Positions 32,474 through 42,737 of a DNA stretch of 64,000 nt are shown here, in pieces. Source of the DNA: Plumapathes pennacea (lineage: Eukaryota; Cnidaria; Anthozoa; Antipatharia; Myriopathidae); assembly GCA_964036295.1 (NCBI GenBank), contig OZ038471.1, positions 6,322,001 to 6,386,000 of the forward strand. The letters run 5' to 3'. A program made the position numbers and the translations under genes. Position 1 is the first letter of the stretch, and every line of letters starts with the position of its first letter. The notes below the pieces were generated by a model. It was not told the DNA's origin and ran no database searches. It saw only the letters and a program-made list of their open reading frames with translations.

Positions 32474-33907
32474 TTAGTTACTGCTGGTATCGTCGGTGGA
32501 GTACCCGCTATCGCTGAAAAGTTCTGGGCTAACGCCGGGCGATAGTGAAGCCAGTATGTTCGCATCTTCGATTCTCTCATTCAGTGGAATAATCTCCAGT
32601 TGCATGTTTGCTTGTTTTGCAAGGCCGAGGGCATATTGGGCAGTTTCTTTAGCCATACCGAACTTCCCTTCACGGTAGTACTGGTCTGAGCGGGCTTTGA
32701 GCAGCTGAATTTCGGTGCCAAGTGGGATCCCATCGCTCAGTTGATACTCAACGATGTCAAGGTGTTTCTTTGCCTCTTTGATGTCTTCATTCGTGACCCG
32801 GCGCGTTTGCCGCGCAGCTCGGGTCCCGCATTCCAGATGAAGTGTAGCGAGCCTCAAGCTGCAGTACCTTTTCTTCTTTAACTGCACCCTGGGCCTTTTG
32901 TCTCTGTCACAGTTGGCGATTGCTCGCTCGAGGTATTCTCTGGCTTGAGTTTTATAAACCTGCCGACTTTGCTCTGCGGAAAAGCTGTTCCAATAGAGAT
33001 AAAGATACTTGAGACCATAATAATAGCACAGTTCTGAAGTGTCTTCACCCGGTTCGTGGTTGCTCAGTAGTTGGTCGGCTTTTTGGAGGCAGTCAATCGC
33101 CTTGCCAAGCTCATACCTGTAGACTACAGCTAACTGTACAAAGGCCCTGCCTTGTAGCAGTCTACGATTTCCAAGTTCATCCCCCATTCGTATCACGGCT
33201 TTGTAGAGTCTCCTGCTCTTCTTGAGGTCGTTCGCGTAGTAGAATGCAACTCCTCGTTCTATCATCAAACTTGCTACCATATCAGGATCTCCATTTTTCT
33301 TGTAGAACTCCAAAAGTTCGGAGGCAACTTTTTCGTGAGTTTCAAACTGTCCATTATCTTGGAGTTCCTCAAGCGCCATCATAACAATCTCGCATCGTTT
33401 TCCAGTAAGGGAACCGTGCTTTGTAATCAGCGGCATACGGTATTCTACATTGCTGTGTTTCTCCCGAACTTCACCTGAAGTGATATTCTCAGATATTCGC
33501 TGGTCTTCACCAGCGTATCTGACCTCGGCATTGTGCAGAATTGTCGTCGATAAATCTGAATGTACTCTGGGTGGACATGCGTCATCTGGTACACTATTTT
33601 CCTTAAGTCGTCCGTCTGTATCACGTAGCTTTAGAAGACTGTGCTGCTGTTTGCAACCTTGCTCGCAGCATGGTTCAATGTCTGATACAATTCTGCCTGA
33701 ATGGCTTAATTGAACAAGGAGAAAGTTTTGAAAAGTAACTGTTAATTGATCGGAAACGATCGATACGTCGTTCTCCGCGGGCTCTCGATCCTGTCCTCCC
33801 AGCGCGAGTTTTAGTCGGTGGTTTGCTGTGGCTACACGTCCCCCCTCTTTGGTGTGAACATGTTCGTCTTCATTTGAAGTATTCTTATCCTTTCTATTCT
33901 CTGCCAT
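32474..33907 (-). CDS. Intronless TPR-family protein (subgroup B1)
   Basis: 477 residues from MAENRK at 33907. The frame stays open upstream to 33946 only because the in-frame stop that precedes the ATG in sister genes is changed here. Motif LTVTFQNFLLVQLS departs from the usual form (Pro and the final Gly are lost). Patch EPCCEQGCKQQ, linker MPLITKHGSLTGKRCE, TPR body with LMIERGVAFYYANDLKKSRR and RSDQYYREGKFGMAKETAQY, end DSGYSTDDTSSN. Third B1 copy, more diverged than the 19902/25515 pair. Confidence 0.85.
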   Translation of the reverse strand: MAENRKDKNTSNEDEHVHTKEGGRVATANHRLKLALGGQDREPAENDVSIVSDQLTVTFQNFLLVQLSHSGRIVSDIEPCCEQGCKQQHSLLKLRDTDGRLKENSVPDDACPPRVHSDLSTTILHNAEVRYAGEDQRISENITSGEVREKHSNVEYRMPLITKHGSLTGKRCEIVMMALEELQDNGQFETHEKVASELLEFYKKNGDPDMVASLMIERGVAFYYANDLKKSRRLYKAVIRMGDELGNRRLLQGRAFVQLAVVYRYELGKAIDCLQKADQLLSNHEPGEDTSELCYYYGLKYLYLYWNSFSAEQSRQVYKTQAREYLERAIANCDRDKRPRVQLKKKRYCSLRLATLHLECGTRAARQTRRVTNEDIKEAKKHLDIVEYQLSDGIPLGTEIQLLKARSDQYYREGKFGMAKETAQYALGLAKQANMQLEIIPLNERIEDANILASLSPGVSPELFSDSGYSTDDTSSN

Positions 33908-34030
33908 CGACGATGTTGTCGTCGCATACTCGGAGCTAGTCCGCAACTAAAATTTAGTCACTTGATCTGGCTGCACATGATATGGAAAGAAAAAGTGCAG
34001 CCAATATCAGTAGAGTTATCCGGTAGCCGA

Positions 34031-34076
34031 GGCCAATAAAAATCTAGCGAATTAAGGGGGTTCCCCTTTTACAGTG
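34031..34076 (-). promoter_or_regulatory. CCAAT + kappaB-like module of the 33907 gene
   Basis: On the minus strand GTAAAAGGGGAACCCCCTTA then ATTGGCC. The kappaB half (GGGGAACCCC) is kept while the IRF-like GAAA half is broken by base changes. Confidence 0.5.
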
Positions 34077-34901
34077 TTTTGATGTAACCACTCTCAGAAT
34101 TCGTAGAGTTTATTGCAACTCCAAGAATTTGATCGTTAGTTATTGTATCACGTGCATTGGCTGGGCCATCAATCTGGTGTTCATGTGACATAGAACGGCC
34201 GTGCTGGCTCAGTTTCCTTCTGACTGATTTTAACATGCATGGCCGCCAACAATTGCTTGAAAACCATCAGGCTTTTTTGTGCATAATTTGTACAAGAAAA
34301 GAAGCGAGGTGTTTGTGTGGTTGAGTAGAGGTAGTGACTGTCAATCCATAGTTTTGTTTGCATTCGGGAACGTGCAATAATCCCTATGTATAATCTTAGA
34401 TGAAATTGTTGGGTAAATAAACAACTTAGCCCTTTGACCGATTGTAACACGCTTAAAATCATCCAGCTGTAGCTAATAAGTATTGTTTTAACGTCGTTTA
34501 AACATCATTATAATACATCTATTTCACACTGATGAAAGTCTCTACTGTCTTTAAATGTCTTCCCACCATATCCTCGGGGTTTCATCCTTAACTGTTAACA
34601 CTTTTTGAAAGTGTTGTTTTCTATGTGTTCTTTCAGAAAATAGTGATGATTTTTATCCCCACTTTTGCAAATCAGTCAAAAAGTCATCACACCTCAGAAG
34701 AGCAAATAGGCTCAGACAGTGGCACAGAAAGATTTTCAAGTCCCACGTAAACTATAAAATTTCAGTCCTTTTAGTGCCCAAAATAGGTGGTTACTTTGTG
34801 TATTGTTTCTGCCCAGTAAACGGAGCTCAGGCGAAAGCTGCACTTATCCTTTACAGAGAGGATTAAAGGCATAAAAGATATTATATTCATAAGACAGGCA
34901 C

Positions 34902-36630
34902 CTAATTCCGTTTGGATAACTCATCACTGCTGCTGACCTCAGAGGACCAGCCACTGTCGCTCAAACTTATTGTACTAAATCTCACGTCAGGTGTTGGTAA
35001 AGACAGTAAGTTGACTCTTTCTTCGATTCTTTCTTTCAGTGGAATAGTTTCCTTGGCCATGTTTATTCGTTCCGCAAGAGCCAGGGCTTCCCCGGCAGTT
35101 TCTCTGGCCATACTAAGCTTTCCCTCGCGGTAGTATTGATCAGAACGAGTTGTAAGAAGATGAAACTTCGTGCAAAAGCGAGTCCCATCGCTCAGTTGAT
35201 ACTCGACGAAGTCAAGAAGTTTCTTTGCCTCTCTGATGTCTTCATTCGTAATCTGGCAAGTTTCCCGTGCAGCTCGGGTACCGCAGTCCAGATAAAGTGC
35301 AGCAACTCTTATGTTGTAGTATCTCTTCTTCTTTAACTGCACCCTGGGCCTCTCGTCTCTGGCACAATTTGCTATTGCGCTTAAAAAGTGGTCTTGCGCT
35401 CGCTTTTTCAGAACTTCTTTTGGCGTTCTCCGGCGTGCGGCAAAACTGTTACAGTTATAGAAATCTAGCCAATTCGCTCCATAGCAGTAACTTAGTTCGG
35501 CTGCGTCCTCCCCTGGTTTTTGATGGCTCAGTAACCCCTCGGCTTGCTGGAGACACCGAAACGCTTTGCCGAACTTCTTTTCACGTCTGTAAGTAATAGC
35601 TAATTGCACATAAGCTCTTCCTTGGAGCAAGTTACGATTTTGAAGGGACTCTCCCATTCGTATTACATCTTTGTAAAGTTTTCTACTAATTCTGAAGTCG
35701 TCGACGTAGTAGAATGCCACTCCTCGTTCTATCATTAAACTTGCTACCATATCAGGATCTTTGTTTTTCGTGAAAAACTCCAGTAGATTACAGACAAGAA
35801 CTTCGTGAGCTTCGAACTTTCCGTCATCTTGAAGTTGCTCCAGCGTTTCCATCACCATCTCGCATTGTTTTCCAGTAAGGAAAAGAAGTAATTGTTTTCC
35901 GCGCTTTTTTATCAGCGGTATACGGTATTCAACATCAGTTAATAAACAGTTGGCAAATTTCCGAGCTATAGCGGAAGGTACATCGTCAGACTTTCGTTGC
36001 CCTCCGTCAATGTATTCCGCGGTCGTCTTGGAAACGTGAAAATCAGCAATGGCGATCCGAGGTGAATTTGATTGTGTTTTGCGTGCGTCATCTAGTTCCC
36101 TGTGTTTCTCAGATGGACCTCGCGTCGAATCACTTGTCTTTACGAGACATTGTTGATTTTCACAGCGGGAGTCGACGTCTGCTAAAATGCTTCCCGAGCG
36201 TTCAAACTGAACAAGAGGGAAGTTCGCTACGGTGATCGACGTTTGAGTAGCAACTAATGTTTGGTTCTGGAAGATATCAATTCGTTTTGCGGCATTAGAG
36301 CCGTTTTCGGATGACTGTCGAAAACCAAAACCAAAGTAATCACACAGGCCAATCACAGAGACTGAGAGAAAACAGTCCAGCCAATCAGAAGCCAAAGTAA
36401 TTCACGTTTGGTCTTGCGTTTGGTTTTACTTTCCAATCAGCAATGCGAGTACACGCCATCGCTTGCGTGAGAAGTGTTTGGTTTTGGTTTTGGTTTTGTT
36501 CCTGATTGGTTGAGAATGCTGCCAAACTTGTGTGGACCAATTCGAAAGCGTAGCAAACGCAAAACCAAAGCAATCACACGATTACTTTCGACAGTCATCC
36601 GAAAACAGCTCTAACGTGGCTGTTCGTCAT
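34902..36630 (-). pseudogene. TPR-family gene (subgroup C) with MITE inserted in codon 7
   Basis: The body from about 36297 down to 34902 is an intact frame: motif ITVANFPLVQFERSG, TPR body (LMIERGVAFYYVDDFRISRK, RSDQYYREGKLSMARETAGE) and end DSGWSSEVSSSD. The linker carries an unusual insertion of hydrophobic residues (KKRGKQLLLFLTGKQCE). The upstream 33 residues of this frame come from the MITE at 36298-36611, and no ATG exists before the TPR body. On the far side of the MITE an ATG at 36630 followed by six codons lines up exactly in frame with the body if the element and one TA are left out. The insertion thus split the N terminus; expression would need splicing or an alternative start. 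Confidence 0.75.
36298..36611. mobile_element. TA-flanked MITE, copy 1 (inside a TPR gene)
   Basis: 314 bp with termini GAGCCGTTTTCGGATGACTG and, inverted, GAGCTGTTTTCGGATGACTG, continuing to about 27 bp. Flanked by TA on both sides (36296-36297 and 36612-36613), as made by Tc1/mariner transposases. No coding capacity. Full copies also at 51205 and 63035. Confidence 0.85.
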
Positions 36631-36800
36631 GGTTAGCCACGCGATGTCCTGTAGTCAAAGTGGGTGTGAAAAAAGAAATGCTTAAAACTGAAATCACTTG
36701 AGTAATTTGCACAATACTTGTAACGTGGAAAGGAAAATTACAGCCGTATGAATGATTCTTGCTCGTTCGGTTGCTCATGTTGAATTAAGGTTTATAGATG

Positions 36801-36842
36801 AGCCAATAGAAATCACACAAATTAAGGGGATTACCCCTGATG
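36801..36842 (-). promoter_or_regulatory. CCAAT + kappaB-like module of the 36630 gene
   Basis: On the minus strand CAGGGGTAATCCCCTTAATT followed by an AT-rich spacer and ATTGGCTC. It sits about 190 bp before the pre-insertion ATG at 36630, which supports that ATG as the original start. Confidence 0.5.
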
Positions 36843-37100
36843 TTTGACATTACTCACTGAGCAAACTTGTCACTGGACAAAGATTGTGCAAATAATTGAA
36901 GTCATACTTTCGTCTCCTAAATTTGCCAACTTGTAAAAACAAATGCTCCATTTCCTGAATACATAACATAGCAATCTAAAACACTGCAGGGTTTCAACCT
37001 GTTATGTTCACATCTGGGGACAAGCACCTGTGCGACGTTAAACGCCGTCTCAAGAGGTTTTTACTTGTATACTAAATTCCTTATGATTGGTTGACTCAAG

Positions 37101-37122
37101 CTTTTTTTTTTTTTTTTTTTTT
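37101..37122. repeat. Poly-T tract
   Basis: Uninterrupted run of T 3' of the gene at 37349. Confidence 0.85.
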
Positions 37123-37348
37123 GTTGTCAGTAGATCAACCACTCAAGTCACTGATTCATATGGGCGGCATACGTATTATAGCGGCTTGAGATGGAGCTAT
37201 GTATATGCATGTTTTATGTTCTGTATGCATGGCATATCTGCACGATATTTGCGTTGCATACTTTCTTTAGAAAGGTATATGGAGGTTGAATCGACTGTGA
37301 TTGACATCTATGTTGTAACAAAAGTGCACATTAGTAGCCATGACTACT

Positions 37349-38827
37349 CTAAGCACTGCAGCTGCTGACACCGGCAGACCAGCCACTATCGGCGCTTATG
37401 AAGCGTGACATGTTAAGTCCCATCTCAGATATGGGTGAAGCCGTTAGTGGTAAGTTGCCTCTTTCTTCAATTCTCTCGTTCAGTGGACCAATATGCATGT
37501 TCATGTTTATCCGTTTCGCAAGAGCCAGGGCTTCCTGGGCAGTTTCTTTAGCAACAAAGAACTTCCCCTCACGGTAGTACTGGTCAGAGCGGGTTATCAA
37601 CAGCTTAATCTTCATGCTAGGGGAGATGTAATCGCTGAGGTAATGCTCGACGAAGTCAAGATGTTTCTTTGCCTTTCTTATGTCTTCACCCGTCACCTGC
37701 CGAGTTTCCCTCGCAGCTCGGGTACCGCAGTCCAGATGAAGTCCAGCCAGCCTGATATTGAACAGAATGTTTAATTGCACCCTGGGTCTCTCGTCTTTAG
37801 CGGAATGAGCAATAGCGAGCTCGTAGTATTCTTTTGCGCGTGATTTAGACACCTGTCGACATTTGTCATCGGCAAAATTGTTCCAATGAAAATGCAACCA
37901 TTCGACAGCGTAGTTATAAAATAACTCTGCTGTGTCTTCACCTGGTTCGCAGTGGTTCAGTAACTGTTCTGCTTTCTGGAGATACTTGATCGCTGTGCCG
38001 AACTTCGTTTGACGTCTGTACGTCGTAGCTAACAGAAAGTAGGCCCTCCCTTGAAGCAGGTTACGATTTTGAAGCGACTCTCCCATTTGTATCACATCTT
38101 TGTAGAGCTTTCTACTTCCTCTGAGGTCATTTTCATAGTAGTGGGCCACTCCTCGTTCTATCTTCACACTTGCTACCATATCTGGGTCGTTGGTCTTTGT
38201 GAAAAACTGTAAAAGCTTACAGACCAAATAATCGTGAGCTTTAAATCTTCCGTCATCTTGGAGTTCCTCGAGCGTTCTCATAACAATTTCGCATTTCTTT
38301 CCAGCGAGGGAGCCCTGCTTTTTTATCCGTGGCATAGGTTTTTGTACGTCGCTTAAACGGTCGTTGCGCTTCCGTGCTTTACCGGCAGCTGCTTGTTTAT
38401 CTCCAGCTGCTTGAGCGTCGTCATCGTTATATCTAGTCTGAACAGCAGGAATACTTGAGACTTGTGACGAGCTTGAGTGTAACTTGCATGCGTCTTCTGG
38501 TACATTAATATTAGTGTCATCTGGCGTGCTGTTTATCTTCAGTGGGGTTTCTGCTGTATCGGGTACTAGTTCTACAAGACCCTGCGGTCGCTTGCAGCCT
38601 TGCTTGCGGCACGGTTCGACCTCAGTTAAAATCCTGCCAACTTGAACCAAAGGAAAGTTTGCCAAAGTTATCGTCATTTGATCAACGAAAGATACGTCGT
38701 CGTTTACCGATGGTTGTTTCTCCTGCTGGAGGCTGCATCTGTTGTACGTCACGGTTACCCGTTCGCCTTCCGAGCAGCTAGTTTGTCCTTTCGAAACTCT
38801 ACTGTCCTTCCTTTCTGCTTCTGCCAT
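37349..38827 (-). CDS. Intronless TPR-family protein (subgroup C)
   Basis: 492 residues. I start at MAEAERKD (ATG 38827), as sister genes start with MAAAERKD and MVDVQRKD; the frame extends upstream to 38890 without another ATG. Motif MTITLANFPLVQVG, Cys patch EPCRKQGCKRPQ, linker MPRIKKQGSLAGKKCE, TPR body with VKIERGVAHYYENDLRGSRK. Two codons (KK) are missing in the RPRVQL segment compared with the 58277 gene. End DSGWSAGVSSCSA. Very similar to the 58277 gene over the middle and C-terminal body. Function unknown. Confidence 0.85.
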   Translation of the reverse strand: MAEAERKDSRVSKGQTSCSEGERVTVTYNRCSLQQEKQPSVNDDVSFVDQMTITLANFPLVQVGRILTEVEPCRKQGCKRPQGLVELVPDTAETPLKINSTPDDTNINVPEDACKLHSSSSQVSSIPAVQTRYNDDDAQAAGDKQAAAGKARKRNDRLSDVQKPMPRIKKQGSLAGKKCEIVMRTLEELQDDGRFKAHDYLVCKLLQFFTKTNDPDMVASVKIERGVAHYYENDLRGSRKLYKDVIQMGESLQNRNLLQGRAYFLLATTYRRQTKFGTAIKYLQKAEQLLNHCEPGEDTAELFYNYAVEWLHFHWNNFADDKCRQVSKSRAKEYYELAIAHSAKDERPRVQLNILFNIRLAGLHLDCGTRAARETRQVTGEDIRKAKKHLDFVEHYLSDYISPSMKIKLLITRSDQYYREGKFFVAKETAQEALALAKRINMNMHIGPLNERIEERGNLPLTASPISEMGLNMSRFISADSGWSAGVSSCSA

Positions 38828-38979
38828 GCGACTTTGGTGTTGTTGTGATGTTATAAGTGTGGGGAAAAGGATAGTGATTTGTGGCGCCACGGAGGTGCTG
38901 TTTACTTCTACTAAGACCGCGACCTACACAGGCTAGTATTCTGCATGTTTCACATTAGCGGACTGAATACCTACGGATG

Positions 38980-39026
38980 AGCCAATGAAACTAGTTTATC
39001 AAGTTTAGGGGATTACCCCTGTGACC
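38980..39026 (-). promoter_or_regulatory. CCAAT + kappaB-like module of the 38827 gene
   Basis: On the minus strand CACAGGGGTAATCCCCTAAA then ATTGGCTC. About 180 bp before the ATG. Confidence 0.5.
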
Positions 39027-39187
39027 AAAAAAAGAAAAGAGAGATGATGTCACAAGCATTACCATAAAACAATTCGTAAATTAGTACTTTTTAGACGTTT
39101 AAGAAAAGTACTTATAATATTTTAACCTTATAGATTGATTATTTATTTTCGTTTAGATTATTAGACTACACGACGACAGCATCGTAG

Positions 39188-39289
39188 ATGGCAGAAAAAG
39201 GAAAGGTTAAAAATACATCAAATGAAGACAAACATATTCACACCAAATAGGGACTGGTGGCCACAGCAAGCACCCGATTAAAACTCGCA
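39188..39289 (+). pseudogene. Relic: N-terminal start of a subgroup B1 TPR gene
   Basis: From ATG 39188 it reads MAEKGKVKNTSNEDKHIHTK and then a stop, where B1 genes read MAENRKMENTSNEDEHVHIK; homology continues past the stop (GLVATAS). The preceding ACGACGACAGCATCGTAG matches the 5' flank of B1 genes. No body follows; an inverted copy of the 19.6-kb repeat begins right after. Confidence 0.75.
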
Positions 39290-39292
39290 CAT

Positions 39293-39437
39293 GTCCCTAA
39301 ACTGAAATTTATCCGCCTCCATGTTCAAGCAATTTCATACACTACTATAAAAAAAAAAAAATGCTCCCGCGTGTTTGCTTTGCAGTCTAAAAAAATTGCT
39401 TACTCCCTGTTTACATAGGGTAAAGTTATCCCGCCGA
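39293..39437. repeat. Dispersed repeat, inverted copy of 19589-19735
   Basis: Reverse complement of the repeat at 19589 and 32158 (CCGCCTCCATGTTCAAGCAA, ATGCTCCCGCGTGTTTGC). The next about 120 bp match, inverted, 18443-18545. Confidence 0.6.
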
Positions 39438-41077
39438 GTCGCGAGCCATATACACCTGCTTTTGTTTATAATCACAGCGAACCAGAGAAGGTGTCCCTGC
39501 CCCCGAGACAAGTTGTGGTTTATCCCGATACAAACGGCTCACTTAGATCTATAAAGAAAGTGATCAATAGTTGACAGGGAGGACAAGTTTTCTTCGTATA
39601 TAGAACGGGGCTTTACTGCGATGTGCCTTTCCATGAGTCAAATAGGTTTTAACATAAGCAGCCTGGCAGAGCAAGACGCTATCAGTCGTGGCACTGCAGT
39701 AACCTTAGTTTTTAGTCAGCGGTCATTGCAAAAACAAATGTGGATCATAACTAAAGAATTCGCAAAGAATGCAATACTAAGATTCGATACTCACCTAAAA
39801 GTTAGTTCAGTGCATTTTCTATAACATATAACCTTGTGCACAAGACAAGCGGGCCTTGCACACGATGTGGAATTTAACTCAAAACAAACTGTTCTTCTTG
39901 ATGTACGATACATTCCCATATAAACTCTTAAGGTCTTTTTTTATCCTTTCATCCTCCGCTCTTGTCTAATTTTTTGTTTTTCTTTCCTATTTATATGTAA
40001 TGTGTGGAAATATAAAACCTTGAAACCTTGAACCATATGGTGGGAATTTCCCTTGATACTTTTCTGAATTACAGCATAACAACTTTTGTCGCGTGGCAGC
40101 TCTCCGCATTCATCATTAGAATTCTTCAATGAGGAATCTCTGGACTAGAGCTAGACTCCCAAGAGTGATCAATTTCAATTTTTTTTTTCAGTTTATCACC
40201 AGAAAAATATTATACAGTATAGGGAACTTGACTTTTATGGAAACCTTACTCAAATGAACCTGTAAACTATAAATTATCATTACAACACTCATACATTTGC
40301 ATCTAAGAGGTTGAGAGAATCTGCATTTTGAGCTTGGGAGTGAAAGAGTCAGCCAGCAAAGAAAAGAGTAACGCGTGACTTATCTCATTTTCATGCACAG
40401 TCGATTTTGACAGTTTGACTTCAAACACTTATTTCTAATCAGAGGCCACGATTAATCCAGCCTGCGCTTTATTACTTATCTGTTTTACTTTTTTTCTAAA
40501 ATGCGTTTCTTCTACTAAGCTTTCTGAATTGCCAGTTGGTCTGTTTGTATTTCAGAATTATTAGCACCGAGGCTGTGGTTAATTCTCGGTTGCTTGACAA
40601 GCGTAGGTCGTAGTAGGTTAAAGCTGAAAAACCCGTGACAGCCGGGAGACTTCATGTAAATATATTCAAGAAATATATTCGAGACTACATATAAATATAT
40701 TCAACTTGAAACTCAGCCAAAAAAGGCTTGACACGCCGCTTTCACGTGAACATCACCCAATCAAATTACATTTCTTTGCTTACACTTCAGTCAAACTCCA
40801 AAGTCCAGGGGGGTTCTTTTATCACTATTACCATGATACCTACGCTTGGCTTTTGGGTGAAAACAATTATATGCTGGGCCCACGGGCCCGCATAAAACCT
40901 CTTCTTTCAAATAATTTCTGTATTGAGCGGCTCCCAAAGCCTTCTGAAAGTAAGTCAATACAGTTTCCGTCGACTGTTTGGTATATAAACGGACTTCAGA
41001 GCCGAAATAGCGTATATTTGTATTTTGCTGTATAAATGACATTCACTATGTAACTGTATATGATAGGGTTTTCCCCG
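39438..41077. other. Intergenic and 5' flank of the 41310 gene
   Basis: 40690-41070 resembles 29865-30140, the flank of the truncated copy, including TATATAAACGG. No other gene is supported. Confidence 0.5.
40977..40991 (+). promoter_or_regulatory. TATA-like box upstream of the 41310 gene
   Basis: TTTGGTATATAAACGG, shared with 30076-30090. It is more than 300 bp before the ATG, so either the 5' UTR is long or another initiation site is used. Confidence 0.4.
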
Positions 41078-41095
41078 TGGTATTTCCCCGAATAG
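41076..41095 (+). promoter_or_regulatory. kappaB-like promoter boxes, subgroup A
   Basis: Two boxes side by side: GGGTTTTCCCC and then GGTATTTCCCCGAATA (to 41095). The second matches the boxes before the 13497 and 18004 genes in sequence and orientation relative to the gene. Confidence 0.5.
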
Positions 41096-41309
41096 GAGCG
41101 CAGAAAATCCCCCTCCGAATCATTGACTGATATACCTAGTACACAAGCAGCAGTGAGTTACAGTAGTTTCACAAAAAAAATAAGGATAGCAACTCTAAAT
41201 TCTATCAGCCAGGAGAGAATTAATTGGATGAACGACCAATCGAGTCAAGCCCGGCCATAAACAAAAAGCATTCCGAACCAAGCTGTTTTTGAGACGTTGG
41301 GAAGACGTC

Positions 41310-42737
41310 ATGTCGACTACGATTCCGATTCACGAGGACACAAACGCAATCCAGAGAGTTAATACGAGTGTCCATCAGGGACAGGAATCGACAGAAAGAC
41401 AACTGGAAATGTGTGTGGATATAGAAAGAATGACTGTGACTTGCTCAAACGTTCACGTCGTTCAAGTTGGAAGGACGAGCAAACTTATCAATGATATCGA
41501 GGCATGCTGTAACCACTGTAGAAACATAAAAGCAAAACCGTTGAACGAAGAAGACGAAAGTCTAAAAAAAAGCAGCACACACGATGACGCAACAGGCGTC
41601 GCAAAGTTGGATTCTGCGTTCTCGACTAAAGCGATAAACGAAAATGAAGATTGTTTATCTACGCTGCCATCACAGCAGGCCAACAAAGCTCCTGAGATTC
41701 TTCAACATAATGACAGCAGAAGCAAAGAGCTTCTCGATGTTGAATACGGTATGCCCTTAATCAGGAAGCAAGGTTCCATAACAGGAGTCAAATGTGAAAC
41801 TATCATGAAAAAACTGGAAAAACTCCAAGATGATGGACAGTTTGAAGCGCACGAGAAATATGCGTGCGCCATCTTGGAGTCTTCCTCCACAAGGGACGAC
41901 TCCGATATGAAAGCAACTTTGATGATAGAACGGGGGATGGCATTTTATTACGCGAACGACCTAAAAAAGTGCAAGCAGCAATTCAATGTTGCTATACGCA
42001 TGGGAAACTCGTTGGTAAATCGTGAACTGCTCGAAGCAAGAGCGCTCTCTTTCAAGGGCACGGCTTATAGACGAGAAAAGAGACTCAACAAAGCATTGCA
42101 GTGTTTCCAGCAGGCGGAGTTGCTGCTGTCTCCCTACGAATCGGGAGAGGACAAAGCGGATCTCTACTACAACTACGGTAATCTATGGCTAGATATGTAC
42201 AGCATAAAATCATCAAATGAAGAAGGTCAGAAAAAAATCAAAGATGAAGCACAAAAATGCTTCGAAAAGTCAATTGACTTTGGCAGCCGAGACGAAAGGG
42301 TACGAGTAGGACTGAAAACAAAGAGGTTGAGCAGTTTGAAACTTGCGGTCCTTTACCTTGACAGCGGATCGAAGTCATCGTGGATTGCGCAGTCGGTCGT
42401 TCTTGACAAAGACTTGGAAAAAGCGAAGAAACATCTTGACTTCGTGGAGCACCAACTCAGTGACGGTATGCCTCTTGCTCCCACAGTTCAGCTGTTGATG
42501 ACACGCTCTGACCAACACTACCGTCAGGGAAACCTGCATCTGGCGAGAGAAGTTGCCAAGGAAGCGATTGAAATAGCAGAGAAGTTAGAAAAGACCATTA
42601 GAATCCCCATGTTGAGAAAACGATTAGAGTTGCTACAAATGGAACTAGACAAAACCATGCAATCACCCAATGAACGGGCCATAACGACAGACAGTGGCTG
42701 GTCTGGTGGCTGCAGCAGCAGTGATGGTAGCAAATAG
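41310..42737 (+). CDS. Intronless TPR-family protein (subgroup A), plus strand
   Basis: 475 residues from ATG 41310 (MSTTIPIHE). The frame is open seven codons further up, but with no ATG. Motif MTVTCSNVHVVQVG, Cys patch EACCNHCRNIKAK with three cysteines, linker MPLIRKQGSITGVKCE, TPR body with LMIERGMAFYYANDLKKCKQ and RSDQHYRQGNLHLAREVAKE, end DSGWSGGCSSSDGSK. Intact sister of the truncated copy at 30170. Function unknown. Confidence 0.86.
   Translation: MSTTIPIHEDTNAIQRVNTSVHQGQESTERQLEMCVDIERMTVTCSNVHVVQVGRTSKLINDIEACCNHCRNIKAKPLNEEDESLKKSSTHDDATGVAKLDSAFSTKAINENEDCLSTLPSQQANKAPEILQHNDSRSKELLDVEYGMPLIRKQGSITGVKCETIMKKLEKLQDDGQFEAHEKYACAILESSSTRDDSDMKATLMIERGMAFYYANDLKKCKQQFNVAIRMGNSLVNRELLEARALSFKGTAYRREKRLNKALQCFQQAELLLSPYESGEDKADLYYNYGNLWLDMYSIKSSNEEGQKKIKDEAQKCFEKSIDFGSRDERVRVGLKTKRLSSLKLAVLYLDSGSKSSWIAQSVVLDKDLEKAKKHLDFVEHQLSDGMPLAPTVQLLMTRSDQHYRQGNLHLAREVAKEAIEIAEKLEKTIRIPMLRKRLELLQMELDKTMQSPNERAITTDSGWSGGCSSSDGSK

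Noticed and set aside
36395-36573. Open frames in the MITE copies as transposase fragments
   Set aside because: They show no transposase motif and the element is only 314 bp.
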